Position numbers and translations under genes: made by a program
Notes under the pieces: model-generated
Told to the model about the DNA's origin: nothing
What the model saw: the letters and a program-made list of their open reading frames with translations, nothing else
Database searches by the model: none
From: Gelidibacter sp038243395
GTDB taxonomy: Bacteria > Bacteroidota > Bacteroidia > Flavobacteriales > Flavobacteriaceae
DNA length: 27,994 bases
Direction of reading: 5' to 3'
Assembly (NCBI GenBank): GCA_038243395.1
Contig: JBBSRC010000061.1
Span: forward strand, 1-27,994
Shown here: positions 15,295-23,871 of the stretch, piece by piece
How positions within the stretch are numbered: position 1 is the stretch's first letter
Layout: each line of letters starts with the position of its first letter

Positions 15295-15747
15295 ATGCAA
15301 ACTCTCTTTGATCAAAAAGCACATCAGGAAATTTTATTGCGTATTGATAACCTGACGGAAAACTCTAAACCTACTTGGGGTAAAATGGATGTGGCACAAA
15401 TGGCAAAACACTGTCAAATGCCTTTATTGGTTGCCACTGGAAAAATGGAACTTTCTGAAAAACCAGGATTTTTAAAAAAAATGATATTTATGCTTTATAA
15501 ACCTGTGATGTACAATGACAAACCTTGGCCAGAGAACCTTACTACACCAAAGGATTTTAGAGTAATTGACAAACATATTTTTGAAGTCGAAAGAGACCTT
15601 CTAAAAGTAAACATTAACGATTTTCACAATAAAGCTTTAAACATGCATTGGCCAAAGCATCCGTTTTTCGGACAGTTTAACACGGATCAATGGGGAAGAA
15701 TGCAATACAAACACTTGGATCATCATTTGAGGCAGTTTGGGGTTTGA
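15295..15747 (+). CDS. DUF1569 (DinB-like) protein
   Basis: A 150-residue cytoplasmic protein of the DUF1569 family, a four-helix DinB-like fold. Characteristic parts are WGKMDVAQMAKHCQMPL near residue 33, the middle PWPENLTTPKDFRV, and the C-terminal HPFFGQFNTDQWGRMQYKHLDHHLRQF. The histidines in AKHC and in HLDHH are placed as in metal-binding DinB-like proteins. Some relatives are thiol-dependent transferases, but no reaction is established for this family. A box-like TAAATTTA lies about 35 bases upstream. It stands at the head of a loose plus-strand series and is probably its own unit. Degenerate heptads begin 5 bases after its stop. Confidence 0.85.
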   Translation: MQTLFDQKAHQEILLRIDNLTENSKPTWGKMDVAQMAKHCQMPLLVATGKMELSEKPGFLKKMIFMLYKPVMYNDKPWPENLTTPKDFRVIDKHIFEVERDLLKVNINDFHNKALNMHWPKHPFFGQFNTDQWGRMQYKHLDHHLRQFGV

Positions 15748-15752
15748 TTTTA

Positions 15753-15794
15753 TAGTTCGTAGTTTGTCGTTTCGAGTTCAAGTTCAGATTCAAG
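15753..15794 (+). repeat. Degenerate heptamer repeat, about 6 units
   Basis: Starts 5 bases after the DUF1569 stop. Units TAGTTCG and TAGTTTG are followed by progressively diverged copies (TCGTTTC, GAGTTCA), ending with a drift to period 6. Confidence 0.55.
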
Positions 15795-15842
15795 CTCCGT
15801 TGTAGATTTATAAGAAAAATAGTTTTAACTTAAAATTTCAAG

Positions 15843-15862
15843 ATCCCTTCCTTCGAAGGGAT
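15843..15862 (+). promoter_or_regulatory. Hairpin just before the PaiB-like gene
   Basis: ATCCCTT (15843-15849) and AAGGGAT (15856-15862) form a perfect 7-bp stem with a 6-base loop, ending 4 bases before the ATG at 15867. The purine-rich AAGGGA arm is the only Shine-Dalgarno-like sequence here and would be hidden in the stem, so a translational switch is possible. No T run follows, so it is not a terminator. Confidence 0.4.
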
Positions 15863-15866
15863 ATGT

Positions 15867-16457
15867 ATGAATTATCCACCACACCAGCATCAAGACGACG
15901 ATCGTGAGCACTTAATTGATGTTATCCATACCTATCCGTTAGCAATACTTGTTTCGGTTAAGGACAACCTTCCATTCATTTCGCATTTACCATTAATTTA
16001 TTCTGATGGAAAATTGATTGGCCATTTGGATAAATATAACCCGCAAGCGGAATTATTGAAAGACAATAACGACGTAACAATTATATTTTCTGGTCCGCAA
16101 TGTTATATTTCTCCAAGTATTTACAGCACCACACAATTACCAACTTGGAACTATATTAGGGTTCATCTTAAAGGTAAAGTCAAGGAAATCACTGATGAGG
16201 AAATTATTAAGCAATCCATGATTGAGATGACCGACTTTCTGGAAGCTCCCGACCATAAATACAACTTGGAACCCGACAATCCGCGAATGGCACAATTTAT
16301 CAATTATGTTAGAGGTTTTGAAATTGAAATTACCCATTGGGAAGGTAAATTCAAACTCTCACAAGATAAAAAACCAAGTGATATCGAAAGCGCAAGGAAT
16401 GAATTGATTCGCGCCAATCAGGAAAGTATAAAGGCGTTTTTAAAACGGGTGTTTTAA
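15867..16457 (+). CDS. PaiB-like FMN-binding split-barrel protein
   Basis: A 196-residue protein of the PaiB family, a split beta-barrel that binds FMN. Family landmarks are the N-terminal MNYPPHQHQDD, the strand-turn PFISHLPLIY, GHLDKYNPQAELL, the central IFSGPQCYISPSIYS and LPTWNYIRVHLKG, and the late VRGFEIEI and WEGKFKLSQDK. B. subtilis PaiB was described as a negative regulator of sporulation and protease genes, but most homologues are uncharacterised and there is no DNA-binding domain here. A flavin- or haem-related small-molecule role is equally likely. The ATG at 15867 is in the conserved position. The hairpin at 15843 may control translation. The 222-base gap after it shows no recognisable element. 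Confidence 0.85.
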   Translation: MNYPPHQHQDDDREHLIDVIHTYPLAILVSVKDNLPFISHLPLIYSDGKLIGHLDKYNPQAELLKDNNDVTIIFSGPQCYISPSIYSTTQLPTWNYIRVHLKGKVKEITDEEIIKQSMIEMTDFLEAPDHKYNLEPDNPRMAQFINYVRGFEIEITHWEGKFKLSQDKKPSDIESARNELIRANQESIKAFLKRVF

Positions 16458-16679
16458 CTATTTGATACCAACAGTTATCTAAATCAATCGTTTATGTTCA
16501 CAACTCAATGGCTCTCAGGAACTGCGGGCGAACAGAATATTTGACATGAATAACAGAGGGTAACCAATTACAGAATGATCATCCAAATTTAAAACTTGAC
16601 TACGATAGTTTTTGGTAACCTTAATTGAGAAGGGAAGCCGGTTCGTAATAAATTATCTAATGATATAAAAACAGAAACA

Positions 16680-17654
16680 ATGAAAGCTATTCATATAACA
16701 AAATCTGGTAGACCAGAAGTATTACACTTACAAGAAACCCTAAAGCCAAAACCGGATAAAAATCAAGTCTTAATAAAAGTGAAAGCTGCAGGTGTTAATC
16801 GCAGCGACGTGATCACCCGACAAAACATGGACATCTACGGCAAATCATCTAAGGACACCTTGATTCCCGGCTTGGAAGTTTCTGGAGAAATAACACAAGT
16901 CGGCAAAAGTGTAAAAGATAAAAAAATTGGCGATAAAGTCTGTGCACTTATCGCAAGCGGAGGTTATGCCGAATATGTTGTGGTGGATAGTTCTCATTGT
17001 CTTCCCGTGCCCGAGGGAATAAGTTTAACAGACGCCGCAGGCATTCCAGAAACTGTTTTTACGGTTTGGTTCAACGTATTTCATTTGGGCAAACTTCAGC
17101 CCGAGGAGAAATTATTGATACACGGTGGCACGAGCGGCATTGGCACCATGGGTTTACAAATGGCTAAGGCTTTAGGATCCAAAATTTACACAACCGCTGG
17201 AACTGATGAAAAAATTGATTTTCTAAATAAAATGAATCTCGGAATGGCAATCAACTACAAAAAAGAAGCCTTTGAAAAAGTCTTTAAAGACGAGAAAATA
17301 GATGTCATCTTGGATATGGTCGGTGGAGATTATACGCAAAAGAATCTCGAAATACTTAATAAAAAAGGCCGTTTAATTAATATCAACGGAATGAAGAGCA
17401 CAAAGGTCAATATTGACCTTCGTACTATTATGAGTAAAAACCTGATCTTAACAGGAAGTTTTTTAAAGCCACAAACTGCCGAAGTAAAAACTCAGATTGC
17501 ACAAGAGGTCGAACATAATATTTGGCCGTTATTTCACTCCAAACAAATTCATCCTATTATTTACAAAACATTCCCACTAAAAGATGCAGCAGAAGCACAT
17601 CGCCTTATGGAAAACGGCGATCACATTGGGAAAATTTTACTAACCATGGATTAA
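16680..17654 (+). CDS. NAD(P)H:quinone oxidoreductase, zinc-free MDR family (PIG3-like)
   Basis: A 324-residue medium-chain dehydrogenase/reductase. The N-terminal GroES-like domain has VKAAGVNRSDVITRQ and PGLEVSGEI, and lacks the cysteine/histidine zinc ligands of alcohol dehydrogenases. The Rossmann domain has HGGTSGIGTMGLQMAKALG (from about residue 148), the NADPH-binding loop of the quinone oxidoreductase branch, and LDMVGGDYTQKNLEIL. The C-terminal YKTFPLKDAAEAHRLMENGDHIGKILL is typical of the PIG3-like NAD(P)H quinone oxidoreductases, which reduce quinones by one electron in the cytoplasm. Length is normal. The gene appears monocistronic, and no operator is obvious upstream. Confidence 0.9.
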   Translation: MKAIHITKSGRPEVLHLQETLKPKPDKNQVLIKVKAAGVNRSDVITRQNMDIYGKSSKDTLIPGLEVSGEITQVGKSVKDKKIGDKVCALIASGGYAEYVVVDSSHCLPVPEGISLTDAAGIPETVFTVWFNVFHLGKLQPEEKLLIHGGTSGIGTMGLQMAKALGSKIYTTAGTDEKIDFLNKMNLGMAINYKKEAFEKVFKDEKIDVILDMVGGDYTQKNLEILNKKGRLININGMKSTKVNIDLRTIMSKNLILTGSFLKPQTAEVKTQIAQEVEHNIWPLFHSKQIHPIIYKTFPLKDAAEAHRLMENGDHIGKILLTMD

Positions 17655-17862
17655 CAACTGCGTCGTACAATCTTGAAATGTTTAATGACTTGATAGGTTG
17701 TATTTGCTAAATCAGTTACTCAAACAAAAGAAAATCTCTAAATTCACATTCTGTAAGAAACTGTAAAGTCAACACAATAAAAATAATGACTTTTCACAAA
17801 AACAGATATGTAGAAATCAGATATTTATTTAGAAAAAATTTTAATTATTAAAAAGATCAGTT

Positions 17863-19770
17863 ATGAAAAATGCACTCCTAATCCTATGCTTCATGTTGAG
17901 TGGTAGTTTAATGTTGGCACAACAAAAAATGACCCCCGAACTCTTATGGCAAGTAGAACGCCTAAGCGTCATGGGACTGGACAAGGACGGTTCAACGCTC
18001 TATTACGAAGCGAAAACACCAAACATAAAAGGAAATAATTTCGATTCCAAATACTATAAAATGCCTATTACAGGAGGTGTTGCAGTAGAAATACAGAAAG
18101 ACGAGGTCCTGGTAAAAGACAAAAATGTTTCACCTGATGGGAACTATAAATTGTTCCATAAGGAAATTCATATGGAGGATATCAAGGGAAAAGATGTCTA
18201 TGAAAATCTGGAAGCATCTGATGTGTATATTTTTTCAGATTTGGACATTCGCCATTGGGATACTTGGCAGGATGGTAGCTATAACCACTTATTTTATAAA
18301 AAAGTAGGCGCAGATGATGAAACTGGCACGGATATTATGCCTAATGAACCGTACCACACCCCACAACGACCTTTTGGTGGCGATGAGGACTATATCTGGT
18401 CTCCCGATAGTAAGAGCATTTATTATGTCAGCAAAAAACTAAAAGGTAAAGCCTACGCCACCAGCACCAATACCGATATTTACAAATACAATCTAGAGGC
18501 TAAAACTACCGAAAACATTACGGAAGAAAACAAAGGCTATGATACCAATCCTGCTTTTTCTTCAGGCGGCGCTTTGGCTTGGTTACAAATGAAAACCGAT
18601 GGCAATGAAAGCGACAAGAATGATATCGTCGTTTTATACAATGGCGTGCAACAGAATTTAACTGCGAATTGGGACGGTACAGTCAACAGTTTCATTTGGG
18701 ACAAGGATGGTAACCACATCTTTTTCACAGCTCCAGTCGATGGAACCATTCAAATTTTCAAAGTGAATTATCCTGGTAAAAAACGCATCGCTCCCTTAGT
18801 AGAACAACTTTCAGAAGGTCAATTTGATGTCACTAGTATCGTTGTGCAGAAAAACAATACGCTTTTGGTTACAAGAACCGATATGAACCATGCGGCTGAA
18901 ATTTTCAGTTTTAATTTAAAGGACAAAAGCTTTAAAGAATTAACAACCCTCAACCATGATTTATACAAGAGTATCGATCTGCCAAAAGTTGAAAAACGTT
19001 ATGTAACCACTACCGATGGCAAACAAATGTTGGTTTGGGTTATTTTACCACCAAATTTTGATGCTTCCAAAAAATATCCGACGTTATTGTACGCGCAAGG
19101 TGGTCCGCAATCTGCTCTATCACAGTTTTATTCCTACCGTTGGAATTTCCAATTGATGGCTTCACAAGGTTATATTGTGGTTGCTCCTAACCGTCGCGGT
19201 ATGCCGGGTCATGGTGTAGCATGGAATGCAGCCATTAGCAAAGATTGGGGTGGTCAAGTTATGGACGACTACTTATCGGCCATTGACGACCTTGCGAAAG
19301 AACCTTATGTTGACAAGGATCGTTTGGGTGCCGTTGGAGCCAGTTTTGGTGGCTACTCTGTTTTTTATTTAGCAGGAATTCACAATAAACGCTTCAAATC
19401 TTTTATCTCGCATGATGGTGTTTTCGACACACGAAGCATGTATGGTACCACCGAAGAGTTGTTTTTTGTCAACAATGATTTTGGAGGCAATTATTGGGAC
19501 AAAAATAATCCAGCTGCTCTAAAAGCCTATAATGAGTTTAATCCAATTACCAAAGTTTCGAAGTGGGATACACCTATTTTGATCATTCAAGGCGGTAGAG
19601 ATTACCGCGTCCCTATTGAGCAAGGCCTAGGTGCTTATCAAGCTGCACAGTTGTTAGGAGTAAAAAGCAAACTATTATATTTCCCTGAAGAAAATCACTG
19701 GATTTTGAAACCTCAAAATGCAATGGTGTGGCAGCACGAATTTTTTAAGTGGTTAAAGGAAACGCTTTAG
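17863..19770 (+). CDS. Secreted S9-family (prolyl oligopeptidase-type) peptidase
   Basis: A 635-residue exported serine peptidase. Residues 1-19 are a signal peptide ending LMLA-Q. Residues about 25-375 form a WD40-like beta-propeller (repeated blades such as YIWSPDSKSIYYVS and FIWDKDGNHIFFTA). The alpha/beta-hydrolase domain follows, with GGPQSALSQ at the oxyanion side, nucleophile Ser494 in GASFGGYS, Asp580 in IIQGGRDYRVP and His612 in EENHWI: a complete triad. This is most like the acylaminoacyl-peptidase/DPP5 branch, which removes short peptides from oligopeptides in the periplasm of Bacteroidota. Only 21 bases separate it from the converging MFS gene. Exact subsite specificity cannot be read from sequence. 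Confidence 0.92.
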   Translation: MKNALLILCFMLSGSLMLAQQKMTPELLWQVERLSVMGLDKDGSTLYYEAKTPNIKGNNFDSKYYKMPITGGVAVEIQKDEVLVKDKNVSPDGNYKLFHKEIHMEDIKGKDVYENLEASDVYIFSDLDIRHWDTWQDGSYNHLFYKKVGADDETGTDIMPNEPYHTPQRPFGGDEDYIWSPDSKSIYYVSKKLKGKAYATSTNTDIYKYNLEAKTTENITEENKGYDTNPAFSSGGALAWLQMKTDGNESDKNDIVVLYNGVQQNLTANWDGTVNSFIWDKDGNHIFFTAPVDGTIQIFKVNYPGKKRIAPLVEQLSEGQFDVTSIVVQKNNTLLVTRTDMNHAAEIFSFNLKDKSFKELTTLNHDLYKSIDLPKVEKRYVTTTDGKQMLVWVILPPNFDASKKYPTLLYAQGGPQSALSQFYSYRWNFQLMASQGYIVVAPNRRGMPGHGVAWNAAISKDWGGQVMDDYLSAIDDLAKEPYVDKDRLGAVGASFGGYSVFYLAGIHNKRFKSFISHDGVFDTRSMYGTTEELFFVNNDFGGNYWDKNNPAALKAYNEFNPITKVSKWDTPILIIQGGRDYRVPIEQGLGAYQAAQLLGVKSKLLYFPEENHWILKPQNAMVWQHEFFKWLKETL

Positions 19771-19791
19771 GTAATTTAAATACCGGAAGAA

Positions 19792-21075
19792 TTATCTTTT
19801 TCTGTCCGTTAGTGATCTATTTGTAAGCGTTAGGGAAACTAGAAATCCAATACTCAACAAAATAGCAGCTGCCATATAAGTTCTAGAGCCAATCATTTCG
19901 GGATTTTTATTGTAAAAATCCCGAATATAAGCGGCCAACTGTGGGCCTACAATTCCACCGATTGACCAAGCCGTAAGAATTAAGCCGTAAACAACAGGCA
20001 TTAATCTTGCGTGGAAAACATCGAGGATATAGGATGGCATGGCGCCAAATCCACCACCATAACACAGCAACACATAACATACCAGAGCACCAAATAACCA
20101 CGGACTATTTACAAACATCATTAGGATAAAAACAACTATCTGAGACCCAAGGATTAGCCGAAACACCTGTACTCTTCCAATCTTATCAGATAAACCGCCC
20201 CAAATAAAACGACCAATGCCATTAAATAGCGAGCTGATTGCGATAAGCGTGGCACCGGCTATAGCGAGAGATGCGCTACTCGTTGTCGCATCTTTAAGGA
20301 TCAGTAAATCTTGAATCATTGGCGATTGCAATCCAATAAACATGATACCTGCAGATATATTTAAGAAAAAGACAAGCCACATCGCTAAGAACTTTGCCGA
20401 AAATAAACTTTGCTTTAGTGTCAAACTATTTACGAAATCTTGGTGGATAGCATTTTTTACAGTAGGAATATAACCTTTAGGTACAAAGTCAATTGGAGGG
20501 TCTTTCATACATAGACCAGCAGGAATGCCAATAACCATAATTACTATTGAAATATAAAGAAATACCTGCACCAGGTTACCGTCAGTAATTTCCATAAATA
20601 GTGGTGCCATCAGCTTAGACATTACAAAAGCGCCCAAGCCAAAACCCATAACCACCATTCCAGTGATAAAACCTTTTTTATCGTGAAACCATTTTGAAAC
20701 TGTTGCTACTGGAGTCACATAACCTAAACCCAAGCCTATGCCACCAACGGCGCCAAATCCAATATAAAAAAGTGGTAAGCTATGAATATGCATTGCGTAC
20801 GCACTCATCAAATAACCACAGCCATAAAGTAATGCGCCAATAGAAGCTAGTTTTCGGGGTCCGTATTTGGGAAGAATTATTCCTCCAAGGGCAGCAGCTA
20901 ATCCAAGAAATAAAATTGACAAACTAAAAACCCACATGGTTTGTACATTACTCCACCCGTAGTCTGACATAATTGGTTTCTGAAAAAAGCTCCACGCATA
21001 AACAGTACCTAATACCAGTTGAAGAAGGGTTCCCATAATCGCAATAAACCAACGACTAGAATGTGTTTTACTCAT
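19792..21075 (-). CDS. OFA-family MFS transporter
   Basis: A 427-residue, 12-helix major facilitator. The N-terminal RWFIAIMGTLLQLVLGTVYAWSFF is the signature of the oxalate/formate antiporter (OFA) family. Other marks are GGIGLGLGYVTPVATVSKWFHDKKGFITGMVVMGFGLGA in the first half and FNGIGRFIWGGLSDKIGR, the loop 8-9 MFS motif, in the second. OFA members carry small carboxylates such as oxalate, formate, lactate or pyruvate across the inner membrane. No oxalate- or formate-handling enzyme lies nearby, so the substrate is unknown. It lies downstream of the isomerase gene on the same strand, but the 349-base gap suggests a separate unit. Confidence 0.88.
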   Translation of the reverse strand: MSKTHSSRWFIAIMGTLLQLVLGTVYAWSFFQKPIMSDYGWSNVQTMWVFSLSILFLGLAAALGGIILPKYGPRKLASIGALLYGCGYLMSAYAMHIHSLPLFYIGFGAVGGIGLGLGYVTPVATVSKWFHDKKGFITGMVVMGFGLGAFVMSKLMAPLFMEITDGNLVQVFLYISIVIMVIGIPAGLCMKDPPIDFVPKGYIPTVKNAIHQDFVNSLTLKQSLFSAKFLAMWLVFFLNISAGIMFIGLQSPMIQDLLILKDATTSSASLAIAGATLIAISSLFNGIGRFIWGGLSDKIGRVQVFRLILGSQIVVFILMMFVNSPWLFGALVCYVLLCYGGGFGAMPSYILDVFHARLMPVVYGLILTAWSIGGIVGPQLAAYIRDFYNKNPEMIGSRTYMAAAILLSIGFLVSLTLTNRSLTDRKR

Positions 21076-21117
21076 TTATTAAGTCTTAATTATTAAGTTG
21101 AAGCTTGGAATTAAAAT
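21076..21117 (-). repeat. Degenerate heptamer repeat, 6 units, at the MFS start codon
   Basis: Begins at the base next to the MFS start codon. Plus-strand units TTATTAA (twice), GTCTTAA, GTTGAAG, CTTGGAA and TTAAAAT. Position 2 is T and position 6 is A in all six. It lies in the 5' leader rather than after a stop. Confidence 0.5.
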
Positions 21118-21205
21118 TTAACAGCCGATAGTTATTTTCAATATAGCTTTTTAAATGAGATTTCATTTAAAACTAATATTCAAAAAATGATGAATGTCGT
21201 TTAAG

Positions 21206-21364
21206 TCAACTACGTTCGAAAAACACAGCCAGCCCTAAAGCCTTTGCGGACAGGACGATATGGCTATCGATCTGCTTTTGGATGCCACGCCTACCCAATA
21301 CATTCGAATTGGATGTCATATTAAAAAAGTAGTTTTGAGAATCTGGGTGATTTACAGCATCCAT
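21206..21364 (-). other. 52-codon ORF in GC-rich DNA, possible gene remnant
   Basis: A 52-codon frame on the minus strand (ATG 21364, TGA 21206-21208) in the gap between the isomerase and MFS genes. The frame is open upstream for 18 further codons without a start. The product begins MDAVNHPDSQNYFF and ends AVFFERS; I recognise no family. The right part is unusually GC-rich (31 of 60 bases at 21241-21300) compared with about 35% in neighbouring genes. It may be a fragment of a gene that came in with the isomerase core, or a non-coding repeat. The rest of the 349-base gap 21076-21424 holds only the heptads. Confidence 0.25.
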
Positions 21365-21424
21365 AAAAATAATAGAAGAAGTTATTGATCCTGATTTTGC
21401 GCTTGAAGACCTATTAAACTAATA

Positions 21425-21913
21425 TTATTCGTTCGCTGATTTTTGATTAATAGGACCCCAGAACGCCCGCATTGAAACGATTTTACCCGCAGTATCAAAG
21501 CGGAACACATCAATGATATCCGTGACCATTGGGACGCCATCTACATTCATTCGTAACTGAAAAGGAAACGCTATTTCAACTCCCGCAACCCGAACATCCC
21601 CAGTACGAGTAAGCGATAAGTCGATATTAACTGCCCCGGAATAGAATTTTCGCAAAGCCGCCATCCCCGACACAATCTCGCTACCAACCGGATCTTCAAC
21701 CGTCGCATTATCTGCATATAAAGATAAGATGCCCTCTAAGTTTTTTTCATTTAAATAACGTAAATAGCTATCTGCAACATCACTATACTGCTGTGCTGTC
21801 ACAAGGTCTTTTTCTTTATCGGTCATTTTATTGCTTTTTCCTGAACCACAACTAATCATTAGCAATCCAAATATTAGGGCTAAGAATATAGGTAAGATTT
21901 TTATTTTATGCAT
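21425..21913 (-). CDS. Lipoprotein-type ketosteroid-isomerase homologue (NTF2-like/SnoaL fold)
   Basis: A 162-residue protein. Residues 1-22 read as a lipoprotein signal (hydrophobic LPIFLALIFGLLMISC, Cys22). Residues about 40-155 closely resemble delta5-3-ketosteroid isomerase of Comamonas testosteroni as I recall it: YADNATVEDPVGSE, ALRKFYSGAV, DVFRFDTAGKIVSMRA. The known catalytic residues Tyr14, Asp38 and Asp99 correspond to Tyr50, Asp74 and Asp135, all at one constant offset of 36, so the active site is complete. Those enzymes shift a double bond in 3-oxo-steroids. Starting at Met30 would give a 133-residue cytosolic form, the usual family size. The core is GC-rich (138 of 300 bases at 21421-21720) but the 5' part is not (58 of 180 at 21721-21900). 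A -7 box (21936-21943) suggests its own promoter. Another small lipophilic ligand is possible. Confidence 0.8.
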   Translation of the reverse strand: MHKIKILPIFLALIFGLLMISCGSGKSNKMTDKEKDLVTAQQYSDVADSYLRYLNEKNLEGILSLYADNATVEDPVGSEIVSGMAALRKFYSGAVNIDLSLTRTGDVRVAGVEIAFPFQLRMNVDGVPMVTDIIDVFRFDTAGKIVSMRAFWGPINQKSANE

Positions 21914-21935
21914 TTCGCGGTTATTTTATCAGTTA

Positions 21936-21943
21936 CAAATTTA
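21936..21943 (-). promoter_or_regulatory. -7 promoter element of the isomerase gene
   Basis: TAAATTTG on the minus strand fits TAnnTTTG and lies 22 bases before the ATG at 21913. No -33 box is evident. Its presence supports transcription independent of the acyl-CoA synthetase gene 181 bases upstream. Confidence 0.45.
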
Positions 21944-22094
21944 CAATAATTTAGCTCTAAGCCAGGTTATGAATGTTACAAAACATTTTATCGCGACTAG
22001 CATCACCTCTTTTTAAAGACTTGGTAAATCATTGAATTTACCACTTTAGAAGTTCAAGGAATTTTATTAATATTTGTTTTGATTTTGGGAAATA

Positions 22095-23855
22095 TCAGTT
22101 ATCATCGGCATATATCTTGTCGAAAAGTGCTTTATATTTTTCTTTTATCACCTTCCGTTTAGGTTTTAATGTAGGTGTTAAGTGTCCAGCTTCTATAGTC
22201 CATTCATCGGGCGTTATTTCGAACTTCTTGATTCTTTCCCATTTGCCTAAATTATCATTATGTAAATCAATCTCTTTTTGAATTGCAGCAATAAGTTTTA
22301 CATCGGTAGTGACATCCGTTATGGTATGATCATGTGATTCGGCCCAGTTTTTAACGAAATCATAATTAATCTGTATGAGAGCAGCCGGCATTTTATAACC
22401 TTCCCCAATGACCATAATCTGTTCTATAAAACTGGATTGTTTCATTTTATTTTCAATGATCGCTGGCGCAATATATTTGCCACCAGAGGTCTTAAATATT
22501 TCCTTTTTTCGATCTGTAATCTTTAAAAACCCGTCTTTACAGATTTCTCCTATATCTCCTGTGTGAAAAAATCCGTCTTTTATGTCTTCGGCCGTTTTTA
22601 AATCATTTTTGTAATAGCCTTTAAAAATATTAGTGCTTTTTAAAAGAATTTCACCATCTGCAGCAATTTTAACTTCTAAACCTGGTATGGCCTTGCCTAC
22701 AGTTTTTAAACGCGACTCCCTTTTTTTATAGCCATTTAATGAGATCACTCCAGAAGACTCGGTCATGCCATAACCTTCATAAATTGGTAACCCGGCCGCG
22801 GTAAATATTTTTATTAATCGCTCTTGCAAGGGTGCAGATCCTGAAACTAAGAATTTTACGTTTCCGCCAAAAATAGCACGCCATTTACTAAAGATTAATT
22901 GATCTGCTATTTTGTGTTTCAAACCTTTTTTCCCATCTAATTCTGTGCTTTCTGCAAGGCGGACTGCCCAAAAGAACAATCTTTTTTTGAGACCTGAAAG
23001 TTCGTTCCCTTTGGCTAGTATTTTATCAAATATTTTTTCTACCAAACGTGGTACAATTGGCACAAACACAGGTTTTACTTCTTGTAAATTATCTATTAAT
23101 TTCTCTAATGATTCTGCAAAATAGACTTGAAACCCTATGTAGTGATAATAATACATTACCAGACGTTCAAAAACATGACTAATAGGCAAATAGCTTAGAA
23201 CAGGTTGATAAGGGGCATCCAAATTTAATAGTTCCTTGCAGATTGTAGCCGTATATAAAAGCTCTTCGTGAGTAATCATAACGCCTTTAGGGACTCCCGT
23301 CGTACCGGAGGTGTAGATTATAGTGGCGAGATCTTTTGCTGTTATTTTAGATTTTTTTTCTTCGACTTGTAACTGTTGATTTGACTTCTTTCCTGATGCT
23401 AATAAAAACGCCCAATTTAAATCGCAAACTGTATTATCGAAACTAAAAATTGAACTGACTTGGGTGTTCTTTTGAACAGATTGTACTTTGTCGAATAAAT
23501 CTTTATTGGAAACAAAACATAATTTTGAATCGGAATGATTTAATATAAATTCATAATCTTTTAATGACAGCGTCGCGTATAAAGGGACGCTCACAGCTCC
23601 AATTTGTAACATCGCCATATCTAAAATATGCCATTCTACCCTATTGATTTCTGTTACTATGGCAATTTTATCGTCTGGTTGAACCCCTAGTTCTATTAAT
23701 GCATTGCTGATAATGTCTATTTGGTTACAGTATTCTTGCGTACTTAACGCCACCCACTGCCCACCGATTTTTGTATTAAATGCCTTTTCTTGAGGCGTAT
23801 GTTTTAATTGATATTCAGGTAAATCGAATAATCGCGTTAAGTTTTTAGACATCAT
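22095..23855 (-). CDS. Long-chain fatty acid/branched acid-CoA ligase (AMP-forming)
   Basis: A 586-residue ANL-superfamily adenylating enzyme that activates a carboxylic acid with ATP and CoA. The P-loop-like motif is YTSGTTGVPKGVM (181-193), followed by SYLPISHVFER, the acyl-binding GYGMTESSGV (361-370), the hinge region HTGDIGEICKDGFLKITDRKKEIFKTSGGKYIAP, and a C-terminal domain ending in PTLKPKRKVIKEKY. This layout is that of the long-chain (FadD15-like) branch. It lies 16 bases downstream of the CaiB/BaiF gene, so it is in the same operon. A second Met directly follows the first, so the start may be one codon later. Chain length and substrate cannot be fixed; the neighbours suggest a branched or sterol-like acid. 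Confidence 0.9.
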   Translation of the reverse strand: MMSKNLTRLFDLPEYQLKHTPQEKAFNTKIGGQWVALSTQEYCNQIDIISNALIELGVQPDDKIAIVTEINRVEWHILDMAMLQIGAVSVPLYATLSLKDYEFILNHSDSKLCFVSNKDLFDKVQSVQKNTQVSSIFSFDNTVCDLNWAFLLASGKKSNQQLQVEEKKSKITAKDLATIIYTSGTTGVPKGVMITHEELLYTATICKELLNLDAPYQPVLSYLPISHVFERLVMYYYHYIGFQVYFAESLEKLIDNLQEVKPVFVPIVPRLVEKIFDKILAKGNELSGLKKRLFFWAVRLAESTELDGKKGLKHKIADQLIFSKWRAIFGGNVKFLVSGSAPLQERLIKIFTAAGLPIYEGYGMTESSGVISLNGYKKRESRLKTVGKAIPGLEVKIAADGEILLKSTNIFKGYYKNDLKTAEDIKDGFFHTGDIGEICKDGFLKITDRKKEIFKTSGGKYIAPAIIENKMKQSSFIEQIMVIGEGYKMPAALIQINYDFVKNWAESHDHTITDVTTDVKLIAAIQKEIDLHNDNLGKWERIKKFEITPDEWTIEAGHLTPTLKPKRKVIKEKYKALFDKIYADDN

Positions 23856-23871
23856 ACGGGAGGTTTAGGAG

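Noticed and set aside
16458..16679. Two GGTAACC motifs as a possible operator for the quinone oxidoreductase
   Set aside because: The motif is a short palindrome seen only twice, about 60 bases apart, with no matching flanks; too weak to call.
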